A DNA stretch of 64,000 nt from PALSA-350 sp963834445. Lineage in GTDB: Bacteria > Acidobacteriota > Terriglobia > Terriglobales > Acidobacteriaceae. The translations under genes were made by a program, and so were the position numbers. Where the stretch lies: positions 443,900 to 507,899 of the forward strand of contig CAWIBU010000001.1 of NCBI GenBank assembly GCA_963834445.1, given 5' to 3'. Positions within the stretch are counted from its first letter, which is position 1, and every line of letters starts with the position of its first letter. Positions 34,813-46,289 of this stretch are shown here, piece by piece. Below the pieces are notes generated by a model. That model had not been told where the DNA came from. It searched no databases and saw only the letters and a list, made by a program, of their open reading frames with translations.

Positions 34813-37296
34813 CTAGCCGGGCGGACGCCGCCCCGCAACATCGCTGATCAGCACCACATCCGAACTCTTGCGCAATTGCAAAACGCCGAGCTTGCTGCCC
34901 GAAGGCGACCATGCGAAATCGACAATCGTATTATGCGTTGGGGCGATTAGAAATCGAGTCGCCGAGCCGTCCAGAGGTTCATAGCGAAGCGTATTCCCGG
35001 TTTTCGTCACGGCCCCTTCTACCACTGCTTTCCCGCTTGGGAAAAATAACGGGGACCCACCGTCGGCATAGCTCACATCCAGGGGCATCCGATGCACAAC
35101 CCGGTGCGACGCAAGATCCATCACTTCCAGACTTTCATGAAGATCCTTCACCGTGATCAGTGCGGCCAGCTTCCCTTCACGATCCAGCAGGAAACTGCCG
35201 AAAGCATGAGCTGTGAGCTGCAAACGCGGAACGCCTTCCAGTATGGGAACCGACCATAACGAAATCAGCAGGCTATCGGTGCTGTCGCGCAAGGTGTAGT
35301 AAGCGCGCTGACTGTCCAGCGTGCAAAAGGGGGCCCGCGCAGCGCCGGCCGTCGTAAGCTGCCGCATTTCACTGCCATCGGCATTCATGCGGAAGAGGCG
35401 CGGTTCCTCCTGGTTCGGCGGAATCGCAGTAAAAAGAATGTGGCCATCCGGGCAGCTGGCAAGATATCCCCGGATGCGAAGTTCGCTGGTATAGAGTGGC
35501 TGCACCGCTCCGGTCGTCCGCTCCATTTGATAAATTCCCAGGTTGCGCGCCATCAGCAGCAGGTGGTCTTCATCCGCCCAGGCAAATGAGGTTGGAGAAA
35601 TGTGCAGCGGCGTACTGGCCATCATCTCTCCCCCAGCCCGCCCGTAATATGCCAGGGTCGAGTTCACATCGGTCAACACGGTAGCCAGCGTTTTGCCGTC
35701 AGCCGACAACGCAAGTTGGCTGTAAGCGTTGACGTCGTTGGTCACCGTGCGGAACTCATTGCCGCGCACACCCAGGATGCCAATTTGCTCACGATCCGCG
35801 TGCGGTTTCGTATAGAGCGCGAGCAGATGCTTATCGTCCGGCAGCCACGCCAGGTTTGAGTAGCCGCTGTCTTGCCGATCGAGAATCACTCCGCTCGGCT
35901 GGGCAATCGAGCGCACCGTCTTCGCGCGTAGGTCGAGTATCTCGACTTCGGCCGAAGCCGGCCCGGTCACCTCAATCCAGGCGATCTCGTTCCCGCCCGG
36001 TGACCATTCCGGCGCTTCCGCCTTGTCGGCGGAACGATAGAGGACCTCGTCATGGTTGCCGTCTTTGTCAGCCACATGAATTTCTGAGTATTGGTCCTTG
36101 CGATCAGGGGTCCAGCGCAGATAAGCGAATCGATTGCCATCCGGAGACAAGCTGGGGGCGCTATCCACATCGAGCACCAGTTGCCGGGGCGTTCCCCCAA
36201 AAAGCGGCATCGTATAAATCCGCGCGAGGACGCTGTTATCTGGCGTTCCCCGCGTGAAATAAAGGTAGTTGCCATCCGGAGAAAAACTCACTCCCAGGTA
36301 GCCGCCGCCAAACGCACCCAGAATTTGCGTATCTGTGTCGGTGACAATATTGCGGACCCAGAGCGATCGTTGCCCGGCATCATTCTTCACTTCGGCAAGG
36401 AATTTGCCATCTCCGGAAAGCGCGATTTTCTCGATCGTCCCGGTATTTGTAATCTGCGCGACAGAAATCGTAGAAAAAGGCTTCGCACGGGGCCACCAGT
36501 ACCAACCGGCCACGCCTGAGGCAATCAGCAGCAGTAACCCGGTCAGCATGATCCAGCCCGACCTTACCTTCCGGGCCAAAGGCCGGATGGAACTTGCCGG
36601 CCGTTGCGCCGGCTCGCTCGCGTGGACGCTGCCGCTGCTCTTGCGCTGCAGACGCTTCAGGGAGGCCCGCAACTGCGCCGCCGATTGGCACCGTAGTTCC
36701 TTTTCTTTTTCCAGCGTTTCGATCAGGATGTCTTGCAGCTCAACCGGCAGCTCGGCATTACCGGCAGCCAACGCTGCGGGAGGGGCATTCAATATGTGGT
36801 CAAAGGTCACCGCCGTGGTTGCACCCGCAAACGGATGCTGTCCGGTAGCCAGTTCATACAGCACCACGCCGAGCGAAAATACGTCGCTGCGCGCATCCAG
36901 CGGTTCGCCCCGAGCCTGCTCCGGCGACATGTAGGCAACCGTGCCCACGGTCGAGCCCGGGCTGGTAAGCAGCTGCTGAGGAAACACCTCGGCGATGGTT
37001 TCCGAATCGCTGCCGGTATCGCCGGGGACGGCGGCGCCTGCCTCGAGCCGGGCCAGGCCAAAGTCGAGAATCTTTGCCTGCCCGGTGGCTGACAGAAAGA
37101 GATTGCTGGGCTTGATATCGCGGTGCAAAACACCTTTGCGGTGGGCCGCGTCGAGCGCATCCGCCACCTGCACGCCAAACTCCAACAACCTGGTATAGGG
37201 CATAGCCCGCCGACCGTAGGCCCTGTCCAGCTTCGCCCTTGAGCATGCCCGGCAATGCCACCGTCGTCGTAAAAATAATGCACGGGAACAATGTCG
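34813..37296 (-). CDS. Ser/Thr protein kinase with C-terminal beta-propeller, N-lobe cut off
   Basis: The frame from 37203 gives 796 residues starting in the kinase C-lobe: HRDIKPSNLFL (catalytic loop), DFGLAR (metal site), a VAYMSPEQARGEPLD activation end and a SDVFSLGVVLYELATGQ helix. A membrane segment follows near residue 230 (LTGLLLLIASGVAGWYWW), then TolB/WD40-like blades to the end. This is the common Acidobacteriota receptor kinase layout. Upstream, bases 37204-37296 still encode kinase N-lobe text (IVPVHYFYDDGG) but with frameshifts, and then the sequence changes to eukaryotic DNA. The Gly-rich loop and Lys are missing. Confidence 0.85.
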   Translation of the reverse strand, partial: RHCSRALFLRRRWHCRACSRAKLDRAYGRRAMPYTRLLEFGVQVADALDAAHRKGVLHRDIKPSNLFLSATGQAKILDFGLARLEAGAAVPGDTGSDSETIAEVFPQQLLTSPGSTVGTVAYMSPEQARGEPLDARSDVFSLGVVLYELATGQHPFAGATTAVTFDHILNAPPAALAAGNAELPVELQDILIETLEKEKELRCQSAAQLRASLKRLQRKSSGSVHASEPAQRPASSIRPLARKVRSGWIMLTGLLLLIASGVAGWYWWPRAKPFSTISVAQITNTGTIEKIALSGDGKFLAEVKNDAGQRSLWVRNIVTDTDTQILGAFGGGYLGVSFSPDGNYLYFTRGTPDNSVLARIYTMPLFGGTPRQLVLDVDSAPSLSPDGNRFAYLRWTPDRKDQYSEIHVADKDGNHDEVLYRSADKAEAPEWSPGGNEIAWIEVTGPASAEVEILDLRAKTVRSIAQPSGVILDRQDSGYSNLAWLPDDKHLLALYTKPHADREQIGILGVRGNEFRTVTNDVNAYSQLALSADGKTLATVLTDVNSTLAYYGRAGGEMMASTPLHISPTSFAWADEDHLLLMARNLGIYQMERTTGAVQPLYTSELRIRGYLASCPDGHILFTAIPPNQEEPRLFRMNADGSEMRQLTTAGAARAPFCTLDSQRAYYTLRDSTDSLLISLWSVPILEGVPRLQLTAHAFGSFLLDREGKLAALITVKDLHESLEVMDLASHRVVHRMPLDVSYADGGSPLFFPSGKAVVEGAVTKTGNTLRYEPLDGSATRFLIAPTHNTIVDFAWSPSGSKLGVLQLRKSSDVVLISDVAGRRPPG

Positions 37297-37546
37297 GATA
37301 AGGCCGAAGGACGAGGTGCCTGCCCGCCGTTGCTAGCTGCCTGCCACAGTCCTTTCACTGCACCTGAGCTGCTCCACAGCCTTTGCTTTGCATCCATAAT
37401 GCATCGAAAGGCGCTGCTTTGCCTGCTCGCCTCCCTCCTCGAGAGCATCATCTTATCCTCGTTCTCAGCCTCACGCGCAGACCACAGCACCCCTTCATTT
37501 AACAACCCTCACCACCCCCAACCGGCCACCTCGCCCGCGCGTGCAG
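37296..37546. other. Junction of segments A and B
   Basis: Left of about 37300 the minus strand encodes a bacterial kinase; right of it the sequence is intron-like (C/T-rich, ending in a GCAG acceptor at 37546) leading into a eukaryotic exon on the plus strand. Bases 37300-37546 hold no gene. Confidence 0.75.
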
Positions 37547-40500
37547 GCCAAGAACGAGGTCAAGGTGCTCGCGTCGATGGACCACCCCAACGTGGTCGAA
37601 TACTACGAGTGCTTCGCCGAGCGAAACAACACGCTCAACATCGTAGGCCGCCCTCACTGGCCTCACCGCGCTGCGGTTCCTGCCTCGCTGTGAAGGCTGC
37701 GCTTTTGAATCGCTGCTGTTGTGCTCCATGCCGTGCTGCGCGCCCCAAGCCTGCGCGGGGCTCGTTCCGCGCTAAAGGTGCCTGCCTGCCCGCAGCCTGC
37801 AGAGGGTCATTTCCACGTTAGAGATGCATGCCTGCCCACAGCCAACGCGGGGGGTCTCTTCGCGCGGCAGGTGATGGAGCTGTGCGAGGATGGCGACCTG
37901 GACACGTACTTGAAGAAGCGCGATGGGCGGCTGCTGGAGGAGCGCGGAATCCTGCTCAAGTTTGTGCAGATCCGCCTCGGCCTGCAGCACGTGCACTCCA
38001 AGGTGCTTGCACGCTGGGCAGGCTGGGTGGATGCATCGGATGCGGGACGCAGGGGGCAAAGCGGCGCTCTGGACACGCCGGGCACAGGCCAGGGCCTGGT
38101 GTGTGGTTGGGGGATGCGAAGAAGGATGCACAGATGCAGGGGATAAATGTACGTGGGTGTGTTGCAGAAACTCGGAATGCGGAATGCGTCATTGCCGCCC
38201 TGGAGCTCTTTAGGAGCCGAGGATGTCAAGCCAGACAAATTCGCCGTCGCTCCGCCTGCGAATGCGTGGTGCCCATGTAGTCCTATGCTCCACACACGTG
38301 CTCTCCCCTATCCGCTTTCCCTGGATACAGGGCATCATCCACCGCGACCTCAAGGCCAACAACGTGTTCTGCTGCTCGCCGGGCATCGTAGGACTGGCAA
38401 CTTTAGCATGTCCAGGGTGCTGGCAAACGAGCACGCGGTGGCGCGCACCATGATCGGCACGCCGTTTACTACATGTCGCCGGGAATCCTCAAGGCGCCCC
38501 TCCCCCCTCCGGCCACCACCTCCGTCTCCGCCACCACCTGTCAGCCGTCCCTCCCCCACCCTGCAGCCCTGCCACCTTTGCCTTCCCAGCCACTTCTTGT
38601 GCACGCCGTCGCCGTGGCGCGTTTTGAGGCGTGTGTCTGCGCAATTGGCGTGTGTGCGTCAGGGCGGACCAGAAGGCCATGCATGCATGCAGCGCTTTCA
38701 TGTGAGCTGAATGGGGGTCGTTGAAGCGCATCCTGTCCTCACAGCCGCGCCCCGTGCCCGGTGTCTGCTCGCAGGGCCGGCCGTACGACAAGAAGACGGA
38801 TGTGTGGGCACTGGGCTGCCTGCTGTACGAGCTGGTGAGCCTGAAGAAGGCGTTTGATGCGAGCAACCTGGGCGCCGTGGATGCCGCAGTCATCGCGTGC
38901 GCCCCCACGCCTGCGCGCAGAATGCGCCATGCTGCCTGCCCCTGCAGCAGAATTCCCTCACGCGGAGCTCAATAGGTTATGTGTGCGGCTAGGCCAGGTA
39001 TTGCTACTCAGGTCTAGAGCGAGCTATGGGAGATACGACCACCAGTGCTCTGCGTTCACATAGGTGGCACACTCCCATCTGCATAAGCTTGTCACCCCGC
39101 ACATCACCACCGCCATCACTGCACTACCACACCACGCCACCCAACGCAACCTCACTCGTCCATTCGCAGAGGCAAGGTACCGGACATCCCAAAGAAGTAC
39201 AGCGCCGACCTGCAGGCACTGGTCAGCGCGCTCATCATCAAGGAACCCGAAGCGGCCCACGCTGCAGGTAGGCACCTCGAGGCCAGCTCACGAACTATGG
39301 GCTACTGGGAGTATGCTCATGAAGTGGCTGAAAGCCCGTGGACACCACAAAATATGGTGCCCCGCCTTGCAACGTGTGCCAAGCGCGTGCGCCGGGCCGC
39401 CGCTGCTCTGCAAATGGGGCATTCTGGTGTGCAAGACCAGCAAGGCAGAGGCCACATAGAGAAGCACGGACGGGGACACCTCAAGTCCAGCTTGACTGTT
39501 CTTCTTCTTGCAGATGTGCTGGACATCCCGTACGTCCGCAAGGCGCTGAAGCTGTACAGGGACCCACATCCACATGTACATCCAGAACCGCCAGGACTCG
39601 TTCAAGCGCTCGGTGTCGTCCTTCAACCTGGATGAGGTGGGCCCTCCAGCACTTGGCTGCCAGTGTGGGCGGAATGGAACCACCACAGGACCCCCTTCAA
39701 CCTAGGCCTGCGACCTCGTTGATCCAGCTACGTTGAGTGTGCGGCAGCGGATCAGCTCCCCCGCCCCAGCTTGCCCCCCGACAGAACGTGAACCAAGGCG
39801 CAGGTTCACACAAGCCGTGTGGACGAGCTTCTGCGATATTCAGCTGCCCAAGGCTCGTCCGTCCTTGCGCCCCGCAGGCAGCAGAGGAGCCCGCCACGCC
39901 CAGGACGCCGCCGCACTGTCGCCCGCCGAGACGCTCTCGGCCACGCTGTCCGTTTCGGAGTCGGGCTCACAGCAGGGGCTGGACCGCGACAGCAGCGGCG
40001 ACGGTCCGGGCAGCCAGCTGTCGGTCGAGTCGAGCATCCGTGCCACCACCTCGATCGACCGCCTGGCCACGGCCGTGCTGCAAATCGGAGTCCAATCCCC
40101 CGGTGCGGGCCCGATGGGGAATCGAGCTGAGCGCCTGTCAGGGGAACCGCACACATGGCTTAGCACGTGTTCATGCTTTCTAAGGCCGTGTGAGCGAGCA
40201 GTGGTTGGAGGTGTGAAGGCCGGTGGGCGGTGATCGAGGAGTGCTGTGCAGCGCATGTGGAGTGTCAGTGCTGGTGGTTTCGGCGCCTCGAGGGAACGGA
40301 CGTGCACGTTGCTGAGATTGGCTTCTGTGCGTACTGTTTGGTGGGGACAGCGAGCGGGTCTGCGCCACATGCGCCTGCGCCAGCATGCGCCTGCGCCAGC
40401 GCCTGCGCCCGAGCCTGTGTCTGTGGCGGCTCCAGAAGGCGAGGCCAAGGTGCGCTGACAACGCCACTCGAACCTGAGCCAACTGCCTAGAGCAGCTTCA

Positions 40501-41836
40501 TGGGCGGCTGCTACTGATGCTCAGAGGAATGAGCCTCGGCCTTTTCCCCGCAGTTCAGACGAGCGATTCTCTCGTCAGCAGTGCGCCATTCTCGTCATCA
40601 GCGCGTTCCCTGCCCGGTGCAGGACAAGGAGGATCGGCGGCTGGCGGAGGCGCCGAGGTGGAGCGCGCGGCGGCGGTCGCTCTCGCGAGGCGGCCCGAAA
40701 GGCGGCGCGGGAGGCAGAGCAGGCTGAGACGGCTGAGAAGCTGCGGTGCTTTCAAGGCCTCCATCAACAACGCACGCCCGAAGGTGGCCAGCACCTCAAC
40801 CTTCCCCACCCCTGTGGCGGCCCGCCCCGAGCAAGTGGAGCACTTCCGAAGGAACAGAATGCTCTAGCCGCCACCAGGGACCTATGCGGCGAGTTTGGCG
40901 CGTGGCAAGCTGGCACGGCAAGAACAAGCGCACGGTCCGCGGTGGCCTGCGAACCGCAATGGGGAGTGGCCGGCGCCGCAATATTGCCTTAACGCCTCCC
41001 CTGGCCCATCCGCAACCCCCCTCCCAGGTCGGCTCGACCTCCTCCTCAGGCCTGGCCTCCACCAGCGAGTTCTGCAGCCGCCTCGCCATCCAGCTCTCGG
41101 GCTGCGGCGCCTCACCACCCTCCAGGCCCGGCCTAGCCCGCCAGCGCTCGCGCAGCCGCTTGTCCAACGCCCTGCCCGGCGATGCGCCCCTGGACGCCGA
41201 GCCCGGCGAGGCCCCCCCGGCGCGCAGCTCGAGCTTCATCGCACGGCGCCTCAACCTCTTTGCCAGCGCCAGTAAGCTCCCATGGCCCGCCTCGGCTTCC
41301 GCCGCCCTCCTGCACAGCCTCGTGTGGCCGTTCGGCAGCTCCCAGTCTTCCTGCGTGCATCATCTGCTGGCTCTGCGCAGGCCCCGCCGCCCACTCTCTC
41401 TCGTCTGGAAGCAGTCCCAGGCTCAGGGCCCGTTCCCCACTCACCCCTCACCCCCGGGCTCGCCCTGCAGGCAACAACAACGCCCTAGCGGTCCCGACCC
41501 CCCGAGGGAGGAGAACGAGGACGCCGAGCCGGTGAACCTGGACAGCCTGCGGCGGCGCGTGCCGAGCGTGCTGGTCCCGATGAACGACATCATGCAGAAC
41601 CCCGCCTCCGACTGGGAGGCCCCCCCCTCGCCGGTCGTCGCGCCTGCCGCCGCTGCCAGAGGACCTGGCGGCCCCCGTGCCTGCCCCGGCCCAGGCCCCC
41701 GCCCCGGCTGCGCTTCCCGCCGCGCCGGAAGCGGCGGCGGCGGCGGCAGCGGCGGGCGGGCCACCAAAAACGCCCGGCCCACACAAGCCGACCACGCGGC
41801 GGCCGTCGAAGGCATCGCGCCGGCGCCCTGAATAGC
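37547..41836 (+). CDS. NIMA-related (NEK) protein kinase, spliced eukaryotic gene, 5' end missing
   Basis: Exons read by eye: 37547-37642 (EVKVLASMDHPNVVEYYECF), 37871-38002 (MELCEDGDLDTYLKKRDG), 38331-about 38490 (GIIHRDLKANNVF ... ARTMIGTPF), 38775-about 38877 (GRPYDKKTDVWALGCLLYEL), about 39170-39267 (GKVPDIPKKYSADLQALV), and 39514-about 39634. Serine-rich tail exons lie near 39.89-40.10 and 41.03-41.27 kb, and a last Ala/Pro-rich exon ends near 41836. Introns are GT-AG, 200-300 bases. NEK kinases act in mitosis and cilia. Single-base indels break the exons at the DFG region, at TPFYMSP and at EARPTLQ. Exon ends in the tail are uncertain. Confidence 0.75.
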
Positions 41837-42746
41837 ATAGGGAGGTGAGAGAGCGCAAGAGAGGGGTGGCAGCGAAGGGAGGGTTTCAGAGAGCGCTGAT
41901 TTTGGATTTTCCAGCGTGAGGCTTGTGCACGTCTGTCTACGAGTGAGGACGGTTACGCTTTGTGAGCGAGTGTGCAATCGACTCTCAGGTGTACGAGTCT
42001 GTAGGAGCAGCTGACAGCGCGTCCACCTTGCTTGGTGGAGGACCAATACCAGTCGCAATGTAGAAAGCACCAGTTTGGCACACACCAGAGAAGGGAAGTA
42101 TGGGTGGGTTTTACCAAAGTGAACCCTTTAATAACTAGCGAGAGCCAAATCGTGCGAGGAATCCGATTATGCGCCAGCTTGAGGCAAGCAGAAGTGTTGG
42201 CAGTGCAGGGGTGCAGGGGGGGTTGGTGGGGGGGGGGGGGGGGGAGAAAGGAAAGTGCTTGCCATCCAGGGAAGGGGAGTGCAGGGCAGTGAGGAGAGAG
42301 CAGGGGGGTGTGCCCTGGGGGAGAGGGTTGCATGTGGTGGGGTGTGCAGGGCCCCAGCAAGGGTCCCTATAAAGATCTGCAAGTGGTCTTGTTGTGTGTC
42401 GACACAACTGGCACTTTGATCAGCTGCTTCTGCTTGTCTCTGAGGCCCCACACGCGACAATGAACGTGCGTGTGGACTGTACCGGTACAGAATGCCTCCC
42501 TTCTGGCCAAGTGCGGCCGGCAAAGACGAGCCACCAGGCCTTCAGCAGCGCACATCTACTCGCGAGCACCCGCAAGTTGAATAGCGCCAAGCTGTTGAGA
42601 CAGCTCTCTTGGCACACGCGCTCCCAGCAGACGGCCATAAAGCTGCCGTGCCTGTTGCAGGCGAGGAGTAGGACCTGTTGTTTTCGTGTGTGTTACAGTG
42701 GTGCCCAAGCAAGCACAGAGAGAATAAAGTGCATGTTTGTTTGCAG
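41837..42746. other. Algal intergenic or intron DNA with a G-run
   Basis: No exon recognised. A run of 17 G lies at 42228-42244, within a G-rich, nearly C-free stretch on this strand (about 42200-42320). The 5' exons of the next gene may lie in 42390-42670 but cannot be fixed. Confidence 0.4.
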
Positions 42747-44919
42747 GAGTGCCTCACCATGAGCCCTCGGCAGACGTGCTGCAGACGTGGAGAGGGGCAA
42801 AGGCTGTATGCTTTGACGTTGATAGCACGCTGTGAGCAGCCCACGCGCCTGTCCTGGCAGTTGTTTTGCCGCCGCCTGCGGAGCGCGCATGGCTGGGCTG
42901 CGTTGCGGCGCTCTCCTCGTCCTGGCACATGTTCCTCACCTGCGTCTGGCTATTGCCTTCACGCGTGTGACGGTGCAGCGCGAGCGTGAAGGCTGAAGTA
43001 TAGTTTTATTCCCACCTTGGGCACAGGTGCGAGGACGAGTCGATCGATAGAGCTCGCAGCGTACCTGGGCGTAGGCAGCGCGGTAGCAGCTGTTACAGCC
43101 AGGTGAGACTGGAGGCACACACTCTGCCTCTGTGCTCGTGCAACTCCGTGCGGCTGCGCTTTCTGCGCTGCTGCCCAAAAAGGCGGCGCGTCATAAGTCA
43201 AAATTGTGCGAGCGCCCGTTGTGAGGTAGGCGCCGGCCAGTTTAGCTTTGGAAGCAAATTCGACACGAGAGCCTTACACTCCAAGCCGTCCAAGCTACTG
43301 CTGCGTGATGCACCCAAGGCGACAAATTACCCGGGGTATGGCGCAGCGCGATGGGCGGCACTGTCAAGTTTGAGGACGCGCTGGCGCAGCGCCTGGACAT
43401 CATGCGCCTCCCGCAAGGCCGTGAGCGACTACGCTGCAACAAGCACCCGCCGCGCATAGGCCATGGTGCGAGCCTCCCCACCCTCCGCCCGCTTGTTCCC
43501 CTGGGAACTACGTGTTGTGCTGTTGTTTGAGTGCTGGTTGCTGCAAGCGCAAAAGCACCTTCCCCTCCTCTCCGACCCCACCTTCCTGTTCCAGCTCGTC
43601 GAATGTGTCTACACGCGCTCACCCTCTGCCTACTCCCCCTGGACTTTTCGAGTGCCCACCCAGCTGATACTGCGCTTGCTCTCCCCGCAACCTGCCATCC
43701 ACTACTACCCCCTCCTCCTACCCCAGCGCAGGCATGCAAGCTGGTGGTGCGGCTGCAGGAGCACGGCGTGGCGGTGTTCCTGGTGTCGGGCGGCTTCCAC
43801 GCCATCATCGACCCTCTCGCCGACCGCCTGGCGATCCCGCTGACCGTGTACGCCAACCGGATACCTGTTCAAGGCACGCGCGCGCACCCGGCCCGGCGCG
43901 GGGCGCCGCCGGAGGGGCGCTCGCGTGGCACGCCTGCGTTGGCGGCGCGGTTTCTGGGGGGGCTCGGCACGCCGCACTGCGCCAGCCGGCCGGGTTCGGC
44001 GTGCGAGGCAGGGGCAGAGGCGGCCGCTCTGCCAACCTCGTCCCTGCGCGGGCCCTGTGCGCCCGCCGGGCGGGGCATGGCGAGCCCCGCAAGCTGCCCC
44101 TGAGGCTGCTGACTGGCACTGTGCTGTGCTGTGCTGCCTGCTGCTGTTGGCAGGAGGACGGCTCCTACAGGGGATTCGACGCGCAGGAGTTCACCTCGCG
44201 CTCGGGCGGCAAAGCGCAAGCCGCGATCGAGGAGATCGAGGTGGCCCCCCACAGCCGCGCTCCAGCGCGCGCCTTGTGCTTGCGTCTGTGCGCGGTCCGC
44301 CCCCCTCCGCCTCGGCACCAGGCCGCTGCAGCCCCCGTCCGGGCAGCCACAGGGCACCGCAGGGACAGCGGGCGTGCACGAGCCACGCCAGCACGCACGC
44401 AGCCCGCCCTGCTCAGGCACTTGGGGGGGCTTCAGAAGCCTCAACCGCCGGCTGGCTGATGCGGGTTTGCACCGCTGGCGCAGCGGCTGCACGGCCTGTC
44501 GCCGCTGGTGATGGTGGGCGGCGGCGGCTCGCCTGGAGGCGCGGCGGCCGGGCGGCGCCGACGCTTTCATCGGGTGCGGGCGGGCCCCGGTTCTGCTCTC
44601 GCGGCTGGCTCCTCACCCTGACACCTCAAGTTCTACCCGAGCTCTGCATGGCTATGGCGGCTCGGCTATGATCAATGCAGGCCTTCGCTGAACGCAGGCT
44701 CACTTACATGGCAGGGATCTCAACGCCATCAACCAACCTCACGTGCTGGTTGTGCTCACGCAGGGCTCCCTCCCACCCCCCCTTGTCGCTAGCGGCAGGT
44801 ATGGCGGCTCGGTCGTGCGGCCCTCGATCGCGGCGGCCGCGAGCTGGTATGTGTACGAGAATGACGACGCTGACGGCTGCGCTCGGGAGGGGAGCCCACA
44901 CGCCGCTGCTGTCGTGTGA
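42747..44919 (+). CDS. Phosphoserine phosphatase, spliced eukaryotic gene
   Basis: HAD-superfamily enzyme of serine synthesis. Exons: 42747-42831 (AKAVCFDVDSTL, with the nucleophile Asp), 43027-43102 (CEDESID ... AAYLGVGSAVAAVTA), 43347-about 43459 (AMGGTVKFEDALAQRLDIM), and 43732-43873 (VAVFLVSGGFHAIIDPLADR ... VYANR). Then 44154-44240 (EDGSYRGFDAQEFTSRSGGK), 44484-about 44580 (LVMVGGGGS, GGADAFIGCG), and 44799-44919 (YGGSVVRPSIAAAASWYVYE, stop TGA). Motif order fits SerB. The usual VGDGATDLEA Asp appears as Gly, possibly an error. The 43873 donor is GC rather than GT. The start and any plastid transit peptide are upstream and unresolved. Confidence 0.8.
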
Positions 44920-45180
44920 GGCCTTCGTAGAGGCCGCTTTTCTTTCCTTTGGGGTCTGCCGGCTGCGCTTGTGGCAGGGCGGTGGGCGAGCAGGGCTGCG
45001 CTTCCGCCCCTGCGCCGCCTGCCGCAGTCCCGGCTTCTTGCTTTAGTAGTAGTGTGATGAGAAGAGTCCTGGGGGTGGGGGGCAGCGGTCTGTATCGTCT
45101 AAAGTCAGTGTTGATGTTGGAGTAGTGGTAAATCTTGGGGGTAGCAATTAAGGGTTTTTTTTTTTTTTTTTTTTTTTTTT
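44920..45180. other. 3' flank with a 26-T tract at the B/C junction
   Basis: Non-coding. A pure T run of 26 bases spans 45155-45180 and is followed directly by sequence that reads as mycobacterial on the minus strand. An open frame crossing the tract encodes poly-lysine and is an artefact. Confidence 0.7.
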
Positions 45181-45449
45181 ACTGGATAGATTACGTATTG
45201 CTGGAGGCGTGTCTTACCGGATCGCTTGTGTGGCGAACGCGCAATAACCCGAGGCGCATCGTTGAACACATCGGCTAGGTGCGTGTAGGCGCACCACAGT
45301 GTGACGGCAATATATTCGTGTTCACTTGGCAGGACGCAGTAGCGGGCGATGGCGCCGCACATATCGTCTACGAGTCGTTCACCTGCCAGGGTTTCGGTCT
45401 CGGGTGAGTCGACCTCATTGCCGTCTGGGTCGATATAGACGGCACTCAC
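45181..45449 (-). CDS. Prophage primase/DUF3631-like protein, truncated by junction
   Basis: GTG start at 45449 overlaps the stop of the preceding gene. About 80 residues are readable: AVYIDPDGNEVDSPETETLA, then CVLPSEHEYIAVTLWCAYTH and the P-loop-like SPHKRSGKTRL. This is the front of a mycobacteriophage or prophage DUF3631/primase-helicase-type protein as found in slow-growing mycobacteria. After SGKTRL the text degenerates into the T-run, so the gene is cut. Identification rests on recognition of the phrasing; moderate confidence. Confidence 0.6.
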
Positions 45450-45918
45450 TCCCCGCCGCCCATCAGCTCCGAAATGTTCACGCCCTGCTCGCGGGCCAGC
45501 CGCAGAAGGATCTTGTACAGGAACGCGGCGGGTCGATCCTTTGCGAGCTGGCACTGTGGTCCGAGACCAACGATGTCCCGGACCACGCCGTGCCTGACGC
45601 ATAGGCTGGGATCGCTGCACACCGTGCAGTTGTGGAGGGTGCTCCATCGCGCACCCCGTCCATCTCCGTCCGTTCCGTCCGCCTTGACGCCTTGGCACGC
45701 GTCAAACGCGCTGTTGATCCAGGCGACCACGTCGAGGAGCGTTTGTAGATCACCCTTCGCCCCAACTTCCCCGAGCGCGGCCCTCGGCCTTGTCCCCGTA
45801 ACCAATACATGGTCGATATCGATTTGTTCGCCAGCTTCGCGGCCTGCCCGATGTCGAGGATCTCGTCGTCAGCGGTAGTTAGTTCGGTCGTTGGAGATCG
45901 GTAATTGCGTATCGTCAT
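45446..45918 (-). pseudogene. Excisionase-like HTH and hypothetical prophage protein, frame-broken
   Basis: From ATG 45918 the frame reads MTIRNYRSPTTELTTADDEI and then DIGQAAKLANKSISTMYWLR with GPRSGKLGRRVIYKRS, an AlpA/excisionase-type winged helix. Near 45,745 the sense moves to another frame (LLDVVAWINSAFDACQGV ... CTVCSDPSLC ... ISELMGGGE), which ends at 45446 overlapping the primase-like start. Either two genes fused by a two-base indel or two overlapping genes; VVAWINSAFD is what normally follows YKRSD in such excisionases, so a broken gene is favoured. CxxC motifs near the end suggest zinc binding. Confidence 0.55.
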
Positions 45919-46289
45919 GAACCTTTGATATCAGCGGTCGACCGACAATTCAAGCAACTCTCAGCAAATTCTTAACTCAGATTGTGGCCGGCAAACTCGC
46001 TGGCGACGGGACCGCATATTGCCAGTTCAAAGCACCAGGTGGCATCCGACATGCGTGCCCTACTGGTACGGTATGCATAAGGAGATAGTCAGTACAGCAA
46101 CATAAAAACAAGACGAGACTATAGAGCTTTTACATCGGTTAATCGCTTAGGGATAAAGAAGGCCTCTATCAAATCTATAGAGAGAGAAGGCGTTAAAGGC
46201 CACAATAAGAAACGTTGCCAAGCGACTATGCCGCCCTGGTCCCAGACTCGCCCCTGGCGGTACGCACGGCGTACTGATACGATGAGGCC
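45919..46289. other. Prophage intergenic region
   Basis: About 370 bases between the divergent excisionase-like and integrase frames, lower in GC than its surroundings. It should hold the divergent phage promoters; no operator repeats were identified by eye. Confidence 0.4.

Noticed and set aside
37296..37650. Natural fusion of a bacterial and an algal kinase
   Set aside because: They lie on opposite strands and meet through intron-like DNA; coincidence of two kinase genes at a chimeric join.
42228..42244. 17-G run as a functional quadruplex
   Set aside because: Lies in unannotated algal DNA near other low-quality signs; homopolymer length may be an error.
45105..45698. 197-residue frame with a poly-lysine run
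   Set aside because: It crosses the 26-T junction tract; only the mycobacterial part upstream of it is real.
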